Source of the DNA: Anaeromyxobacter dehalogenans 2CP-1
GTDB lineage: Bacteria > Myxococcota > Myxococcia > Myxococcales > Anaeromyxobacteraceae
DNA: 64,000 bases
Assembly (NCBI RefSeq): GCF_000022145.1
Contig: NC_011891.1
Span: forward strand, 1,116,001-1,180,000
Direction of reading: 5' to 3'
Positions within the stretch are counted from its first letter, which is position 1. Each line of letters begins with the position of its first letter. The notes beneath the pieces were generated by a model. It saw only the letters and a list, made by a program, of their open reading frames with translations. It ran no database searches and had not been told where the DNA came from. The position numbers were made by a program, and so were the translations under genes. Shown here piece by piece: positions 27,276 to 36,754 of this stretch.

Positions 27276-27724
27276 GCCACCTGCTCCTTCGCCCAGCGGA
27301 CGCCGTCCTGCAGCGACCGGCGGGTCGTGTCGAGCGGCTTGCGCACGCGGCGCCCCCAGCCCCACAGGCCGGCCGCGGTCCCGACGGCCAGCACCACCGC
27401 GGCGACCACCAGCGCCGCCGCCCAGCCCGGCAGCACGCCCGCCTCCATGAGCGCCAGCACCACCGCGGTGAGCAGGAGCTGCACGGTGAAGATCCCGCAC
27501 AGGCCCGCCACGCCCAGCCCGCTCGCCATCTTCGCCTCGGCGCGCAGGTCGGCCCGGAGCTCCGCCTTGGCGAGCTCGACCTCCTTGCGGGCGAGCGCGC
27601 TGGCCTTGCGCGCCAGCTCCGTCACGAGATCGCGCGTCGGCAGCTGGCGCACCGCTTCGGTCGCGCCGCCCGGGTGCACGGGCGGGACATGCGTGGGCCG
27701 GCCGGGCCGGTGCTGCGCGGTCAT
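27272..27724 (-). CDS. Phage-holin superfamily III / YqjE-like membrane protein
   Basis: A 150-residue protein from ATG 27724 (MTAQHRPGRP), chosen over 27769. Residues 30-70 form a charged helix (LVTELARKASALARKEVELAKAELRADLRAE), typical of the Phage_holin_3_6/YqjE family, followed by two transmembrane helices (about 76-100 and 104-128). Despite the name such proteins are chromosomal, membrane-located and of unclear role, often ribosome- or stress-associated. It is coupled with the 147-residue gene (overlap of four bases). Confidence 0.78.
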   Translation of the reverse strand: MTAQHRPGRPTHVPPVHPGGATEAVRQLPTRDLVTELARKASALARKEVELAKAELRADLRAEAKMASGLGVAGLCGIFTVQLLLTAVVLALMEAGVLPGWAAALVVAAVVLAVGTAAGLWGWGRRVRKPLDTTRRSLQDGVRWAKEQVA

Positions 27725-27854
27725 GGCTCTCTCTCCCCCCGGCGCGGTGAGTGCGCGCGCCGAGGACAAGGTGCGACCGCGGCGCAGGGCGCGCCACGCG
27801 CCGCAGGCGTGCCGCCGCCGCGGCCGGGGCGCCCGCAGGCGCCGCCGATGGGGC

Positions 27855-28796
27855 TCACGCGCCGGCCGCCCGCTCGAGCTCCGCCGGGGCGGGCAGGCGC
27901 TGGCGCAGCGTCAGCACCGGGGCGAACAGGTCCCCCACGCGCTCGACCCGCCGGAGCACCGCGCCTGCCTCGAACACCAGCCCGCCCGCGTCGCGGGTCC
28001 GCACGGCCTTCTCCACCTCTGCCCAGCGGAGCGGGGTGGAGACGGTGGGGCGCGGCCGCGCCCGGAGCGAGTAGACGCAGACGGTGGTCTTGTGCGGGTC
28101 GTTCTGGCTCCAGTCCACCAGCACCTTGCCGCCGCGGAGCGCCTTCGCCATGCGCTCGACCACGAGCTGCGGGTGGCGGCGCTCCAGCACGCGGGCGACG
28201 GCGTGCGCGAACGGCTTCGTGTCCGCGTAGGTGGCGCCGGAGAGCGGCACGTACAGCTGCATGCCCTTCGAGCCGGAGCTCTTCGGGAACGCCTCCAGGC
28301 CCAGCGCGGCGAGCAGCCGCCGCAGCAGCAGCGCCACCTCGCAGCAGGCGAGCAGCTCGGCGGGCGGGCCCGGGTCGAGGTCGAACACGAGCGCGGTGGG
28401 CCGCTCCACGTCGTCCACCCGCGACAGCGAGGGGTGGAGCTCCAGGTCGGCGATGCTGGCGAGCCACACCAGCGAGGACAGGTCGTCCACCACGCAGTAG
28501 TCGATGTAGTCCTGGTTGCCCTCGCTCCAGATCGCCTCGGTCCGGAACCAGTCCGGGCGGTGGCGCGGACAGCGCTTCTCGTAGAAGTGCGGCCCGTCCA
28601 CGCCCTCCGGGTAGCGCTTCAGCGTGAGCGGCCGATCCCGCAGGTGCGGCAGGAGCACGGGGGCGACGCGGCGGTAGTAGTCCACCACCTCACCCTTGGT
28701 GAAGCCGGCCTCGGGGTAGAAGACCTTGTCGAGGTTGCGCAGCTGGATCCGCCGCCCCTCCACCTCGACCTCCACGCCCTGCTGCGCGCGCGCCAC
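27855..28796 (-). CDS. LigD-type NHEJ DNA polymerase/primase (stand-alone polymerase domain)
   Basis: A 313-residue protein comprising only the archaeo-eukaryotic primase-like polymerase domain of LigD. The N-terminus LRNLDKVFYPEAGFTKGEVVDYY, RPLTLKRYPEGVDG, the YCVVDDLSSLVWLASIADLELH block, the catalytic DLDPG, FPKSSGSKGMQLYVPL and VLVDWSQNDPHKTTV are all present and in order. It fills and extends ends, preferring ribonucleotides, during non-homologous end joining. No ligase or phosphoesterase domain is attached; those functions must be encoded elsewhere. It starts 3 bases after the ku stop, so the two form an operon. Confidence 0.9.
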   Translation of the reverse strand: MARAQQGVEVEVEGRRIQLRNLDKVFYPEAGFTKGEVVDYYRRVAPVLLPHLRDRPLTLKRYPEGVDGPHFYEKRCPRHRPDWFRTEAIWSEGNQDYIDYCVVDDLSSLVWLASIADLELHPSLSRVDDVERPTALVFDLDPGPPAELLACCEVALLLRRLLAALGLEAFPKSSGSKGMQLYVPLSGATYADTKPFAHAVARVLERRHPQLVVERMAKALRGGKVLVDWSQNDPHKTTVCVYSLRARPRPTVSTPLRWAEVEKAVRTRDAGGLVFEAGAVLRRVERVGDLFAPVLTLRQRLPAPAELERAAGA

Positions 28797-28799
28797 GGA

Positions 28800-29690
28800 T
28801 CACCCGCGCTTCTTGCGCGACGCGCGCGCGGCGCGGGGCCGGCCGGTGGTCCGGGCCGCGGCCGCGGGCGCGTGGCGTCGCTCGCCTCGCGCCGGCGCCT
28901 CGGGCTCGGCTCCCCGCCGGCGGGCCGCCGCGAGGCTGGCGGAGAGCGCGTCGGCGAGGCTCACCACCTCGGCGCCGGCCGGCTCGGCGGCGGGCGCCTC
29001 GATGGTCTGGCCCTCGGCCTTGCGCTCGATGAGCTCGAGGACGCGCTCGCGACGCAGGTCCGGGTAGCGCTCGGGCTCGAACGGCCCGGAGAGCGACGCG
29101 ACGAGCTGCTCCGCCATCTGCAGCTCGCGCGAGGACGGCTCGCCCGCCTCCGGCAGCTCCAGCGAGCCCGGCGAGTCGATCTCGTCGGCGCGGTTCATGG
29201 TGGAGAGCGCCAGCGCGCCGCCGGCCGCCGGGCGCACGCAGCAGAGCGACTCGCGCGTGCGCAGCACCGCGGTGGCGATCGCGACCTTGCCCGCCTTGCG
29301 CATGGCGTCGCCGAGCAGCCGGTACGCCTTCGCCGCGCTGCGGTCGGGCACGAGGTAGTAGCTCGCCTCGAAGAACGCCGGGTCGATCTCGGAGAGCTCC
29401 ACGAAGTCGTGGATCTCCACCGTGCGCGTGGCCTTCGGGTCGAACGCCTCCAGCTCCTCGCGCGTCACCGTCACGTAGCGGCCGGGCGACACCTCGTACC
29501 CCTTCACGATGTGCTCGTAGGGGACCTCCTTCTCCTCTGTCGAGCAGAAGCGGCGCAGCTGGATGCGGGCGCCGTCCGCGTCGTGCAGCATGTGGAACCG
29601 CACCTCCTTCTGGTGCACCGCGGTGTAGAGCTTCACCGGGATGTTCACCAGGCCGAAGGTCAGCGCGCCGCTCCAGATCGCCCTCGCCAT
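28800..29690 (-). CDS. ku: Ku protein (NHEJ DNA end-binding)
   Basis: A 296-residue protein from ATG 29690 (MARAIWSGALTFGLVNIPVKLYTA), the canonical bacterial Ku opening. Other landmarks are KGYEVSPGRYVTVTREELEAF, ESSYYL-type segment FFEASYYLVP and YPDLRRERVLELIERKAEG, followed by a Lys/Arg/Ala-rich C-terminal tail of about 60 residues (ending ASRKKRG). Bacterial Ku homodimers encircle broken ends and recruit LigD. The basic tail is longer than in the minimal Ku and may aid DNA binding or threading. The in-frame ATG at 29717 would add nine residues not seen in the family. Confidence 0.93.
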   Translation of the reverse strand: MARAIWSGALTFGLVNIPVKLYTAVHQKEVRFHMLHDADGARIQLRRFCSTEEKEVPYEHIVKGYEVSPGRYVTVTREELEAFDPKATRTVEIHDFVELSEIDPAFFEASYYLVPDRSAAKAYRLLGDAMRKAGKVAIATAVLRTRESLCCVRPAAGGALALSTMNRADEIDSPGSLELPEAGEPSSRELQMAEQLVASLSGPFEPERYPDLRRERVLELIERKAEGQTIEAPAAEPAGAEVVSLADALSASLAAARRRGAEPEAPARGERRHAPAAAARTTGRPRAARASRKKRG

Positions 29691-29805
29691 CGGGATGCCT
29701 CCGGACGAACGTTCCATCCCCCGGCCGGCGGCGGCAACGCGCGCCGGCGAGGACGGGGTTCACCTCGGCTGGTGATAGCCCCAGCTTGCGGGGAGGGGAG
29801 GAACC

Positions 29806-29982
29806 ATGAAGGGCGAGCCCAAGGATCAGCCACGCAAGGACCCGAGCAAGGCGCCGCGCACCGATCTCCCGCCGACGCGGGAGCCCTATGACGACGGCTA
29901 CTTCGGCACGGGCGAGGAGGAGGGCGTCGAGCGCGAGCGCGAGGCCCCCGAGCCGGCGAAGGATCGGGAGCGCGGGCGGTAG
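29806..29982 (+). CDS. Small, highly charged hypothetical protein
   Basis: A 58-residue frame beginning MKGEPKDQPRKDPSKAPRTD, split as a Lys/Pro-rich first half, a central PYDDGYFGTGEEEG patch and an acidic/basic EREREAPEPAKDRERGR end. It has no hydrophobic residues to speak of and is likely unstructured. A strong RBS (GGGAGGGGAGG) lies directly before the ATG, which is the main reason to call it. It is divergent from ku. Homology not recognised; short proteins of this type recur in myxobacteria. Confidence 0.55.
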   Translation: MKGEPKDQPRKDPSKAPRTDLPPTREPYDDGYFGTGEEEGVEREREAPEPAKDRERGR

Positions 29983-30032
29983 GCGGGACGCCGGGTTGGC
30001 CGGAACCACGCGCTGCGGCATGCTGCGTCGCG

Positions 30033-31232
30033 ATGAGGACGCGCGTCGACGTCACGGATCTGCGGGGATGGGGCCGGCTCGCGTTCGACGCGACGCTCGG
30101 GGTGACCGCCGTCGTCGAGGGCATGCACCACAACATCGCGCGCGGCCCGTGGTTCCTCGACGCGCCGCCGAGCGCGCGCACCCGCGGCCTCACCGGCCTG
30201 GTGTATGGCGCGGTCCGGGGCGTCACCCGGATCGTGGGGGAGGGCTACGACGCGGCGCTCTCGCGGGCCGCCGGCCGGACCGGGCAGGCCAGCTCGCCCC
30301 GGCGCGAGGCGGTCCTGGCGGCGCTGAACGGCGTGCTCGGCGATCACCTCGTCGCCTCCCGCAACCCGCTCGCGATCCCGATGCAGCTCCGGTCCGGCGG
30401 CCGGCCGGTCGCGCTCGAGCCGCGCGCGCTGCGCGAGGCGATCCCGGGTGCGACCGGGAAGGTGGTGGTGCTCGTCCACGGCCTGTGCACGAACCACCTG
30501 CGCTGGCGGCGCCGCGGCCACGATCACGGCGCCGCGCTCGCGCGCGATCTCGGCTACACGCCGCTGTACCTGCACTACAACAGCGGGCTGCACGTCTCGA
30601 CCAGCGGGCGGGGGCTGGACGAGGTCCTGGAGGCGCTGGTGCGCGCCTGGCCGATGCCGCTCGAGGAGCTGAGCCTGCTCGGCCACAGCCTCGGCGGGCT
30701 CGTCGTGCGGAGCGCCTGGCACCAGGGGGCGGCCGCGGGGCACGCCTGGCCGCGGCGGCTGCGGAGCGCGGTGTTCCTCGGCACCCCGCACCACGGCGCC
30801 GCGCTGGAGCGCGGCGGCAACTGGATCGACGTCGTGCTGGGCGTCAGCCCGTACACCGCGCCGCTCGCGCGCCTCGGGCGGATCCGCAGCGCCGGGATCA
30901 CCGACCTGCGCCACGGCAACGTGCTCGACGAGGACTGGCAGGGCCGGGACCGCTTCGCGCGATCGCCGGACCGGCGCCGGCCGGTGCCGCTGCCGCCCGG
31001 CGTCCGGTGCCTCGCGGTCGCAGGGACGACCGCGCGCGGGCGGGGCGCCGCGGCCGACCTCCTGGGCGACGGGCTGGTCCCGCTCGCCAGCGCGCTGGGC
31101 CGCCACCGGGATCCCCGGCGCACCCTCGCGTTCGGTCCGGCGGGCCGCGCCATCGCGCCCGGGGTGGGCCACCTCGACCTGCTCTGCGACCCGGGCGTCT
31201 ACGCGCGCGTGCGCGAGTGGCTCGCCGGCTAG
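30033..31232 (+). CDS. Alpha/beta hydrolase, PGAP1/lipase-like
   Basis: A 399-residue protein without a clear signal peptide. The hydrolase core has VVVLVHGLCTNHLRW (oxyanion region), LSLLGHSLGGLVVRSA (nucleophile Ser in GHSLGG), LGTPHHGAALERGGN, GDGLVPL (likely acid region) and a late His in VGHLDLLCDP. The N-terminal 140 residues contain no obvious motif but hold a long Ala/Arg-rich stretch. The order resembles triacylglycerol lipases and PGAP1-like esterases. Start ATG at 30033; no Shine-Dalgarno is obvious. It converges on the CoA transferase gene. Confidence 0.8.
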   Translation: MRTRVDVTDLRGWGRLAFDATLGVTAVVEGMHHNIARGPWFLDAPPSARTRGLTGLVYGAVRGVTRIVGEGYDAALSRAAGRTGQASSPRREAVLAALNGVLGDHLVASRNPLAIPMQLRSGGRPVALEPRALREAIPGATGKVVVLVHGLCTNHLRWRRRGHDHGAALARDLGYTPLYLHYNSGLHVSTSGRGLDEVLEALVRAWPMPLEELSLLGHSLGGLVVRSAWHQGAAAGHAWPRRLRSAVFLGTPHHGAALERGGNWIDVVLGVSPYTAPLARLGRIRSAGITDLRHGNVLDEDWQGRDRFARSPDRRRPVPLPPGVRCLAVAGTTARGRGAAADLLGDGLVPLASALGRHRDPRRTLAFGPAGRAIAPGVGHLDLLCDPGVYARVREWLAG

Positions 31233-31250
31233 CGCGGCGCGGCGGCCCGG

Positions 31251-32525
31251 CTACCAGGATCCGAACCGGCGGCGCGCCTCGGCGGTGAGGACGTCGCGAT
31301 GCTTCGGGTGCGCCACCGCGATGAGCGCGGCTGCGCGCTGGCGCAGGTTCTTGCCGAACAGGTCGGCGATGCCGTGCTCGGTGACCACGAAGTGGACGTG
31401 CGCGCGGGTGGTGACGACGCCCGCGCCCGGGCGCAGCACCGGGACGATGCGCGACTCGCCGGCCGCGTTCGTGGAGGGCAGCGCGATGATGGGCTTGCCG
31501 CCGTCGGAGAGCGCCGCGCCGCGGATGAAGTCCATCTGGCCGCCCACGCCGGACACCTGCCGCTCGCCCACCGAGTCGGCGCACACCTGGCCGGTGAGGT
31601 CCACCTCGATGGCGCTGTTGATGGCGGTGACCTTGGGGTTGCGGCGGATCACCGCGGTGTCGTTCACGTAGGCGATGTCGAGCATCGCGACGAGCGGGTT
31701 GTCGTCCAGGAAGTCGTAGAGCCGGCGGGTGCCGTGCGCGAAGCCGGCCACGATCTTGCCCGGGTGCACGCGCTTCAGCTCGCCGGTGATGACGCCCTTC
31801 TCCACCAGGTCCACCACGCCGTCGGAGATCATCTCGGTGTGGATGCCGAGCCGGTGGTGGTCGCCGAGCGACGCCAGGGTGGCCTGCGGGATCGCCCCGA
31901 TGCCGAGCTGCAGGCAGGCGCCGTCGTCCACCAGCTCGGCGCAGTGCCGGCCGATGGCGCGCTCCACGTCGGTGAGCGCCCGCACCGGCGCCTCGTGGAT
32001 GGGCTCGTCCACCTCGACCATGTAGTCGATCGCGTCCACGTGGATGAGGCCGTCGCCGTGGGTGCGCGGCATGCGCGGGTTCACCTGCGCGATCACGGTC
32101 CGGGCGGTCTGCACCGCGGCGCGGGTGACGTCCACCGACACGCCCAGCGAGCAGAAGCCGTGGCGGTCCGGCGGCGAGACGTGCACCAGCGCCACGTCGA
32201 GCGGCAGGATCCCGGAGCGGAAGAGCTGCGGCACCTCGGAGAGGAACACCGGCAGGTAGTCGCCGCGCCCCTCCTCGATCGCCTTGCGCACGTTCGGCCC
32301 GACGAACAGCGCGTTCACGCGGAAGTGCCGGGCCATCTCGGGCGCGGCGTACGGCGCGTCCCCCTCGGTGTGGATCGAGACGATCTCGACGACGCTCAGC
32401 TCGGGCGCCCGCGCGGTGAGCGCCTCGATGAGCCGGCGCGGCGCCGCGGCGACGCTGTGCAGGAACACCCGGTGGCCGGACTTGACGACGGAGACGGCCT
32501 CCTCGGCGGAGACGATGCGGCTCAT
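31251..32525 (-). CDS. Acetyl-CoA hydrolase/4-hydroxybutyrate CoA-transferase family protein
   Basis: A 424-residue protein with both halves of the type I CoA-transferase fold. SGHRVFLHSVAAAPRRLIEAL starts the N-terminal domain; DVALVHVSPPDRHGFCSLGVSVD and LQLGIGAIPQATLASL follow, and HTEMISDGVVDLVEKG contains the catalytic Glu. GVGGQMDFIRGA, TTRAHVHFVVTEHGIADLFGKN and AHPKHRDVL end the protein. It transfers CoA between acetyl- or butyrate-type acids, or hydrolyses acetyl-CoA, in the cytosol. Which acid is used cannot be read from the sequence. Confidence 0.88.
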   Translation of the reverse strand: MSRIVSAEEAVSVVKSGHRVFLHSVAAAPRRLIEALTARAPELSVVEIVSIHTEGDAPYAAPEMARHFRVNALFVGPNVRKAIEEGRGDYLPVFLSEVPQLFRSGILPLDVALVHVSPPDRHGFCSLGVSVDVTRAAVQTARTVIAQVNPRMPRTHGDGLIHVDAIDYMVEVDEPIHEAPVRALTDVERAIGRHCAELVDDGACLQLGIGAIPQATLASLGDHHRLGIHTEMISDGVVDLVEKGVITGELKRVHPGKIVAGFAHGTRRLYDFLDDNPLVAMLDIAYVNDTAVIRRNPKVTAINSAIEVDLTGQVCADSVGERQVSGVGGQMDFIRGAALSDGGKPIIALPSTNAAGESRIVPVLRPGAGVVTTRAHVHFVVTEHGIADLFGKNLRQRAAALIAVAHPKHRDVLTAEARRRFGSW

Positions 32526-32643
32526 CGGCAGGGCTCTCCTCTCGAGCAGGGCGGTGCGGCGCGCCAGTGTACCAGCGGGGGGCGCGCCTTTGCACCCGTG
32601 CCGGGCACCTCGCCGCCGGCCGCGCGGCCCAGGGCGCGGCGCG

Positions 32644-33408
32644 TCAGGACCGCATGTCCCACGCCAGCTTGACGGCCAGGGCGAGCGTCACCAGGACCGC
32701 GGTGCGCCGGACCAGCGCGTCGCCGCGCCGGACCGCGAGGTGCGCGCCGATCCACCCGCCGGCGAGCTGGGCGGCGGCCATGGGCACCGCGATGCGCCAG
32801 ACCACCACGCCCTTGATCGAGAACAACGCCACCGCCGCCAGGTTGGACGCGAAGTTCACCACCTTCGCGCCCGCCGAGGCGCGCGCCAGCCCGTCGCCGA
32901 GCAGCGCCACGAACGCGACGATGAGGAACGTGCCGGTGCCCGGGCCGAAGAAGCCGTCGTAGGCGCCGATCGCGAGCGCGATCGCCCCGGCGACGAGCGG
33001 CGTCCCCTCTCGGCGCGCGCCCTCCGGGCGGGCGGGTGGCCCGCGGCGGAGCCCCACGAACAGCGCGGCGAACGCGAGCAGCGCCAGGACGACCGGCCGC
33101 AGCGTGGCCGGGGGCACGAGCAGCACCAGCCCGGCGCCGGCCAGCGAGCCGGCGAGGCCGAGCGGGAACGTGACCCGCGCGCGCCGCCCGTCCACCATCC
33201 CGGCGCGCGAGAACCGCACCAGCGCCGCGAAGGAGCCGAACACCGACTGGCCCTTGTTCGTCCCGAGCGCGAGGTGCGGCGGCAGCCCGGTCCAGAGCAG
33301 CGCCGGGAGCGTGAGCAGGCCGCCGCCCCCGGCGATCGCGTCCACCACGCCGGCGAGCAGGGCGACGGCGGTGAGCGGGGCGAGCTGGGCGAGGCCGACC
33401 TCGGGCAT
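32644..33408 (-). CDS. TSUP family sulfite exporter TauE/SafE-like permease
   Basis: A 254-residue protein with about eight transmembrane helices in two repeats. The first repeat begins with the family motif GVVDAIAGGGGLLTLPALL and LGTNKGQSVFGS, and the second carries AIGAYDGFFGPGTGTFLI and NFASNLAAVALF. TSUP permeases move sulfur-containing or other organic anions across the inner membrane. I use the ATG at 33408 rather than the one 6 codons upstream. It follows the response regulator gene on the same strand. Confidence 0.85.
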   Translation of the reverse strand: MPEVGLAQLAPLTAVALLAGVVDAIAGGGGLLTLPALLWTGLPPHLALGTNKGQSVFGSFAALVRFSRAGMVDGRRARVTFPLGLAGSLAGAGLVLLVPPATLRPVVLALLAFAALFVGLRRGPPARPEGARREGTPLVAGAIALAIGAYDGFFGPGTGTFLIVAFVALLGDGLARASAGAKVVNFASNLAAVALFSIKGVVVWRIAVPMAAAQLAGGWIGAHLAVRRGDALVRRTAVLVTLALAVKLAWDMRS

Positions 33409-33447
33409 GGCGCGCGGTTCTACCACGCGCCGGCCCGGGCGCGCGGT

Positions 33448-33810
33448 TCACCGCGCGTTGCGCTCGACCGCGTCGATGAGCTCGCCCAGGCCGATGGGCT
33501 TGTAGAGGATCTCGCGGGCGGTGAGCGGCGCGCCGTCGAGCCCCCGGCTCGCGGTCATCACCACCACCGGGATGTCGCGGAGCCGGTCGTCGCGGAGCTG
33601 CGCCTCCCGGAACTGCCAGCCGTTCATCTCCGGCATCATGAGGTCGAGGAGGATCAGGCTCGGGTCGCCGCCGTGCCGCAGGTAGTCGAGCGCCTCGCGC
33701 CCGTTCTCGAACAGGCGCGGCTCGTAGCCCTCCTCCTCGAGCAGCTCGCCCAGCGTCTCGCGGAGGTCGGGGTCGTCGTCCACGACGACGATGGTTTCGT
33801 GGTCCGCCAT
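33448..33810 (-). CDS. Single-domain response regulator
   Basis: A 120-residue stand-alone receiver from ATG 33810. The acidic pocket VVVDDDPDLRE, the phosphoacceptor Asp in LILLDLMMPEMNGWQF, the Thr/Ser position in VVMTASRG and the Lys in ILYKPIGLGEL are all present. With no output domain it probably acts by protein-protein contact or as a phosphate relay, as do many myxobacterial CheY-like proteins. No kinase is adjacent. Longer upstream start at 33849 rejected because it precedes the beta-1 strand by 13 non-family residues. Confidence 0.88.
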   Translation of the reverse strand: MADHETIVVVDDDPDLRETLGELLEEEGYEPRLFENGREALDYLRHGGDPSLILLDLMMPEMNGWQFREAQLRDDRLRDIPVVVMTASRGLDGAPLTAREILYKPIGLGELIDAVERNAR

Positions 33811-34009
33811 GTGCGCTCGACTCGTATAGCCCCGGACGGCGGCCCGCAACCTCGCGCCCTGGCCGGTGCTGCCCCCCGCCTCTGAGGGTGGCCCCTGCTG
33901 GCGCGCCCGGCACGTCCATCGAGCGTGGGACGGGCCGGCAGACGGGCGCCTCCTGGTGGGTCGTCGGGTGGCCCCGCACGCGCACCGCCGGTTCGGTTAG
34001 GCTCCCCGC

Positions 34010-34612
34010 GTGGAGCCGCTCACCGCCCTGGCGCAGGCGCTCGGCCTCGCGTTCGCGTCGGGGATCAGCGCGTACGCGGCCGCCGCGTTCGTGGGGCTCG
34101 CGGGCCACCTCGGCTGGATCGGACCGCTGCCGGGCGCGCTCGGTCTGCTGACGGACCCGTGGGTGTTCGGGACGGCGGGCGCGCTCGCGCTCGTCGAGGC
34201 GCTCGCGATGCTCGTGCCCGGGATCGCCACCGCCTGGGAGGCGATCCACACCGCGATCCGGCCGTTCGCGGCCGCGGCGCTGGCGGTCCTCGCCACCTGG
34301 GGCGAGCCGCGCCTCGCGGTCGTCGCCGCGCTGCTCGGCGGCGCGCTCGGCCTCGCCACGCACGCGACCAAGCTCGGGCTCCGCGCCACCATCGACACGT
34401 CGCCCGAGCCGGTGACGAACGCGGCCGCGACCACCGGCGAGCTCGGGGTGGTGGCGGCGCTCGCCTGGGCGATCTGGGCGCACCCCTGGATCGCGCTCGC
34501 GGCGGCGCTCGTGCTGCTCACCGCGCTGCTCTATGTCGTGCGGGCGCTCTGGCGGACCGTGGCCCGCGCCATCGCGGCCCTGTTCTCGCCGCCCACCGCG
34601 CCGGGGTCCTGA
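34010..34612 (+). CDS. DUF4126 integral membrane protein
   Basis: A 200-residue membrane protein from GTG 34010. [28 protein letters not shown] opens the DUF4126 domain, followed by hydrophobic helices at residues about 45-70, 84-104 and 140-175, with [33 protein letters not shown] between. The role of the family is unknown. Its last 82 bases overlap the convergent ogt gene, so one of the two 3' ends is unusual (see findings). Confidence 0.8.
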   Translation: MEPLTALAQALGLAFASGISAYAAAAFVGLAGHLGWIGPLPGALGLLTDPWVFGTAGALALVEALAMLVPGIATAWEAIHTAIRPFAAAALAVLATWGEPRLAVVAALLGGALGLATHATKLGLRATIDTSPEPVTNAAATTGELGVVAALAWAIWAHPWIALAAALVLLTALLYVVRALWRTVARAIAALFSPPTAPGS

Positions 34613-35145
34613 GCGAGGCCGGTGGGCGCGCGGAGGGCGGCGCCGTCCAGCGCGGCGCGCTCGTGCGCCAGCAGCCAGCGCTTCCGGTCGAGGCCGCCGG
34701 CGTAGCCGGTCAGGCTCCCGTCCGCCCCGATGACGCGGTGGCAGGGGATGGCGATCGCGATCGGGTTCCGCCCGTTCGCGAGGCCCACCGCCCGCGCCGC
34801 GCCCGGCCGCCCCAGCGCGGCCGCGAGCGCGCCGTAGCTGCGGGTCTCGCCGGCCGGGATGCGGCGCAGCTCGGCCCAGACCTGCCGCTGGAACGGCGTG
34901 CCCCCCGGATCGAGCGGGAGCCCGTCCAGCGCGCCGAGGTCGCCCGCGAACCAGGCGCGCGCGCGGGACGCCAGGCCGAGCGGGTCGCGGCCCGCGCGCA
35001 GCGCGAGGTCGGGGCCGAAGCGCCGCGCCAGCGCCGGGCGCAGCAGCGGCGTGTCCCCCAGGTCGAGCGCGCAGAGCGCGCGCCCGTCCGAGACGAGGTG
35101 CACCGGGCCGATGGGCGACTCCACCACCACGTGCTCGAGCGTCAT
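34531..35145 (-). CDS. ogt: Methylated-DNA--protein-cysteine S-methyltransferase Ogt
   Basis: A 204-residue suicide repair protein from ATG 35145. It has [22 protein letters not shown], the Arg-finger and the DNA-binding helix, and [29 protein letters not shown] with the acceptor Cys in PCHRV. It removes alkyl groups from O6-alkylguanine. The core ends near residue 170; a 30-residue unstructured tail ([18 protein letters not shown] and onward) is encoded in the region that overlaps the DUF4126 gene. The alkA start-stop overlap (TCATGA) places both repair genes in one operon. Confidence 0.92.
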   Translation of the reverse strand: MTLEHVVVESPIGPVHLVSDGRALCALDLGDTPLLRPALARRFGPDLALRAGRDPLGLASRARAWFAGDLGALDGLPLDPGGTPFQRQVWAELRRIPAGETRSYGALAAALGRPGAARAVGLANGRNPIAIAIPCHRVIGADGSLTGYAGGLDRKRWLLAHERAALDGAALRAPTGLAQDPGAVGGENRAAMARATVRQSARTT

Positions 35146-36683
35146 GACCGCCTCCCCTTCTTCCGTGCGCCGGGCGCCGCGCGTGCGCGGGGCCGCAGGC
35201 TCGTCCACAGGTGCAGCGCCGCGTACGCCCGCCACGGGCGCCAGCGCTCGGCGCGTCGCAGCAGCTCCCCGGGCGCCGCCCGCCCGCGGCCGCGCAGGCC
35301 GCCGAGCGCGGCGAGCAGGCCGAGGTCGCCCTCCGGGAACGCGTCCGGCTGGTGCAGCGCCCGCATCGCCACGTACTGCGCGGTCCAGCGCCCGATGCCG
35401 GGCAGCGCGTCGAGGCGCGCCACCGCGTCCTCCAGCTCGCCGCCCGGCGCGAGCAGGGACGGGTCGTCTCGCACCGCGGCGCCGATCGCGGCGAGCGTGG
35501 CGGCGCGGGCGCGGGTCAGCCCGAGCCCCTCCAGGTCGGCGCCGGCGAGCGCCTCCGGGCCGGGGAACAGCCGCGACAGCGCGGGGTCGCCGGAGTCCAC
35601 CGGGGCGCCGAGCCGCGCCGCGAGGCGGCCCGCCAGCGTGCGGGCCGCGGCGACGCTCACCTGCTGCCCGAGCACCGCGCGCACCACCAGCTCGAACGGC
35701 TCCCACGCGCCCGGCACGCGCAGCCCGGGCCGCGCCGCGACGAGCGGCGCGAGCAGCGGATCGCCCGAGAGGTGCGCGCCGATCGCCCGGGCGTCCGCGT
35801 CGAGGTCGAGCAGCCGCCGCAGGCGCTCCACCGCGGGCGCGATCGCCGCCACCCCCGGCAGCCGCAACGTCGCGACCAGGCCGCGGCCCCGCGGATCGGG
35901 CCGGACCTCGACCGTGCCCGCGGCGCCGTCGAGCGCCACGGTGCGGCGGTACGCGCCGTCCGACACCTGCTCGACGCCCGGGATCGCGCGCGCGCCCAGG
36001 AACCCGAGCAGCGCCGGCCAGTCGTACGGCGCGGTGTGCGGCAGCGCGATCGCGATCGCGCCGTCCGGCGGCGGGGCGGACGCGCCGCGCCGCAGCGCGC
36101 CCGGCGGACGCCGGAACGTGCGCCGCACCGCCTCGTTGAAGCGACGCACGCTCCCGAAGCCCGCCGCGGAGGCCACGTCGGCGAGCGGCAGGGTGGTGTC
36201 GGCGAGCAGCCGCCGGGCCAGCAGCACGCGCTGCGCCTGCGCGATCCGGACCGGCGGCGCGCCCACGTGCCGGGCGAACAGGCGGCGGAGCTGCCGGCCG
36301 CCGACGCCGACGCGCTCGGCGAGCGCCTCCACGTCGTCGCGCTCGCCCCAGGCGCCCGCCGAGATGAGCGCGAGCGCGCGCGCCACCGTGTTCGCGGTGC
36401 CCCGCCAGCCGGCCACGCCGGGCGCGAGCTCCGGCCGGCAGCGCAGGCACGGCCGGAAACCGGCCGCCTGCGCGGCGGCGGCGCTCGGGTAGAACGCGCA
36501 GTGCTCCCGGCGCGGCGTGCGCGCCCGGCAGATCGGGCGGCAGAAGATCCCGGTGGAGAGCACCGCGGTGAAGAAGCGGCCGTCGAACCGCGCGTCGCGG
36601 GCGACGTGGGCGCGCCAGCAGGCGCCGGCGTCGAGGCCGGGGATCGCGGGCGGCGGGGCGGGGCGGGGCATGCGCGGCATCAT
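35142..36683 (-). CDS. alkA: Ada-like regulator fused to AlkA-type 3-methyladenine DNA glycosylase
   Basis: A 513-residue fusion. Residues about 18-90 form the Ada zinc domain with [16 protein letters not shown] and [10 protein letters not shown] (the Cys cluster that accepts methyl groups from phosphotriesters). Residues about 100-200 are an AraC helix-turn-helix ([43 protein letters not shown]). Residues about 210-490 are an AlkA glycosylase with the helix-hairpin-helix [20 protein letters not shown] and the catalytic Asp in [10 protein letters not shown]. It senses alkylation damage and removes alkylated bases. The stop overlaps the ogt start, so the module probably self-induces with ogt. 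Confidence 0.92.
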   Translation of the reverse strand: MMPRMPRPAPPPAIPGLDAGACWRAHVARDARFDGRFFTAVLSTGIFCRPICRARTPRREHCAFYPSAAAAQAAGFRPCLRCRPELAPGVAGWRGTANTVARALALISAGAWGERDDVEALAERVGVGGRQLRRLFARHVGAPPVRIAQAQRVLLARRLLADTTLPLADVASAAGFGSVRRFNEAVRRTFRRPPGALRRGASAPPPDGAIAIALPHTAPYDWPALLGFLGARAIPGVEQVSDGAYRRTVALDGAAGTVEVRPDPRGRGLVATLRLPGVAAIAPAVERLRRLLDLDADARAIGAHLSGDPLLAPLVAARPGLRVPGAWEPFELVVRAVLGQQVSVAAARTLAGRLAARLGAPVDSGDPALSRLFPGPEALAGADLEGLGLTRARAATLAAIGAAVRDDPSLLAPGGELEDAVARLDALPGIGRWTAQYVAMRALHQPDAFPEGDLGLLAALGGLRGRGRAAPGELLRRAERWRPWRAYAALHLWTSLRPRARAAPGARKKGRRS

Positions 36684-36754
36684 GGCCGCGGTCCGGCCGC
36701 GGCGCTCGCCGTTTTCGGACCTCGATGCCGCGGCCCGTCCCGTCGCCGGGCGCG

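Noticed and set aside
27272-27724. Phage holin annotation taken as evidence for a prophage
   Set aside because: No other phage gene is in the window; the YqjE-type family is chromosomal and the partner gene is not a lysin.
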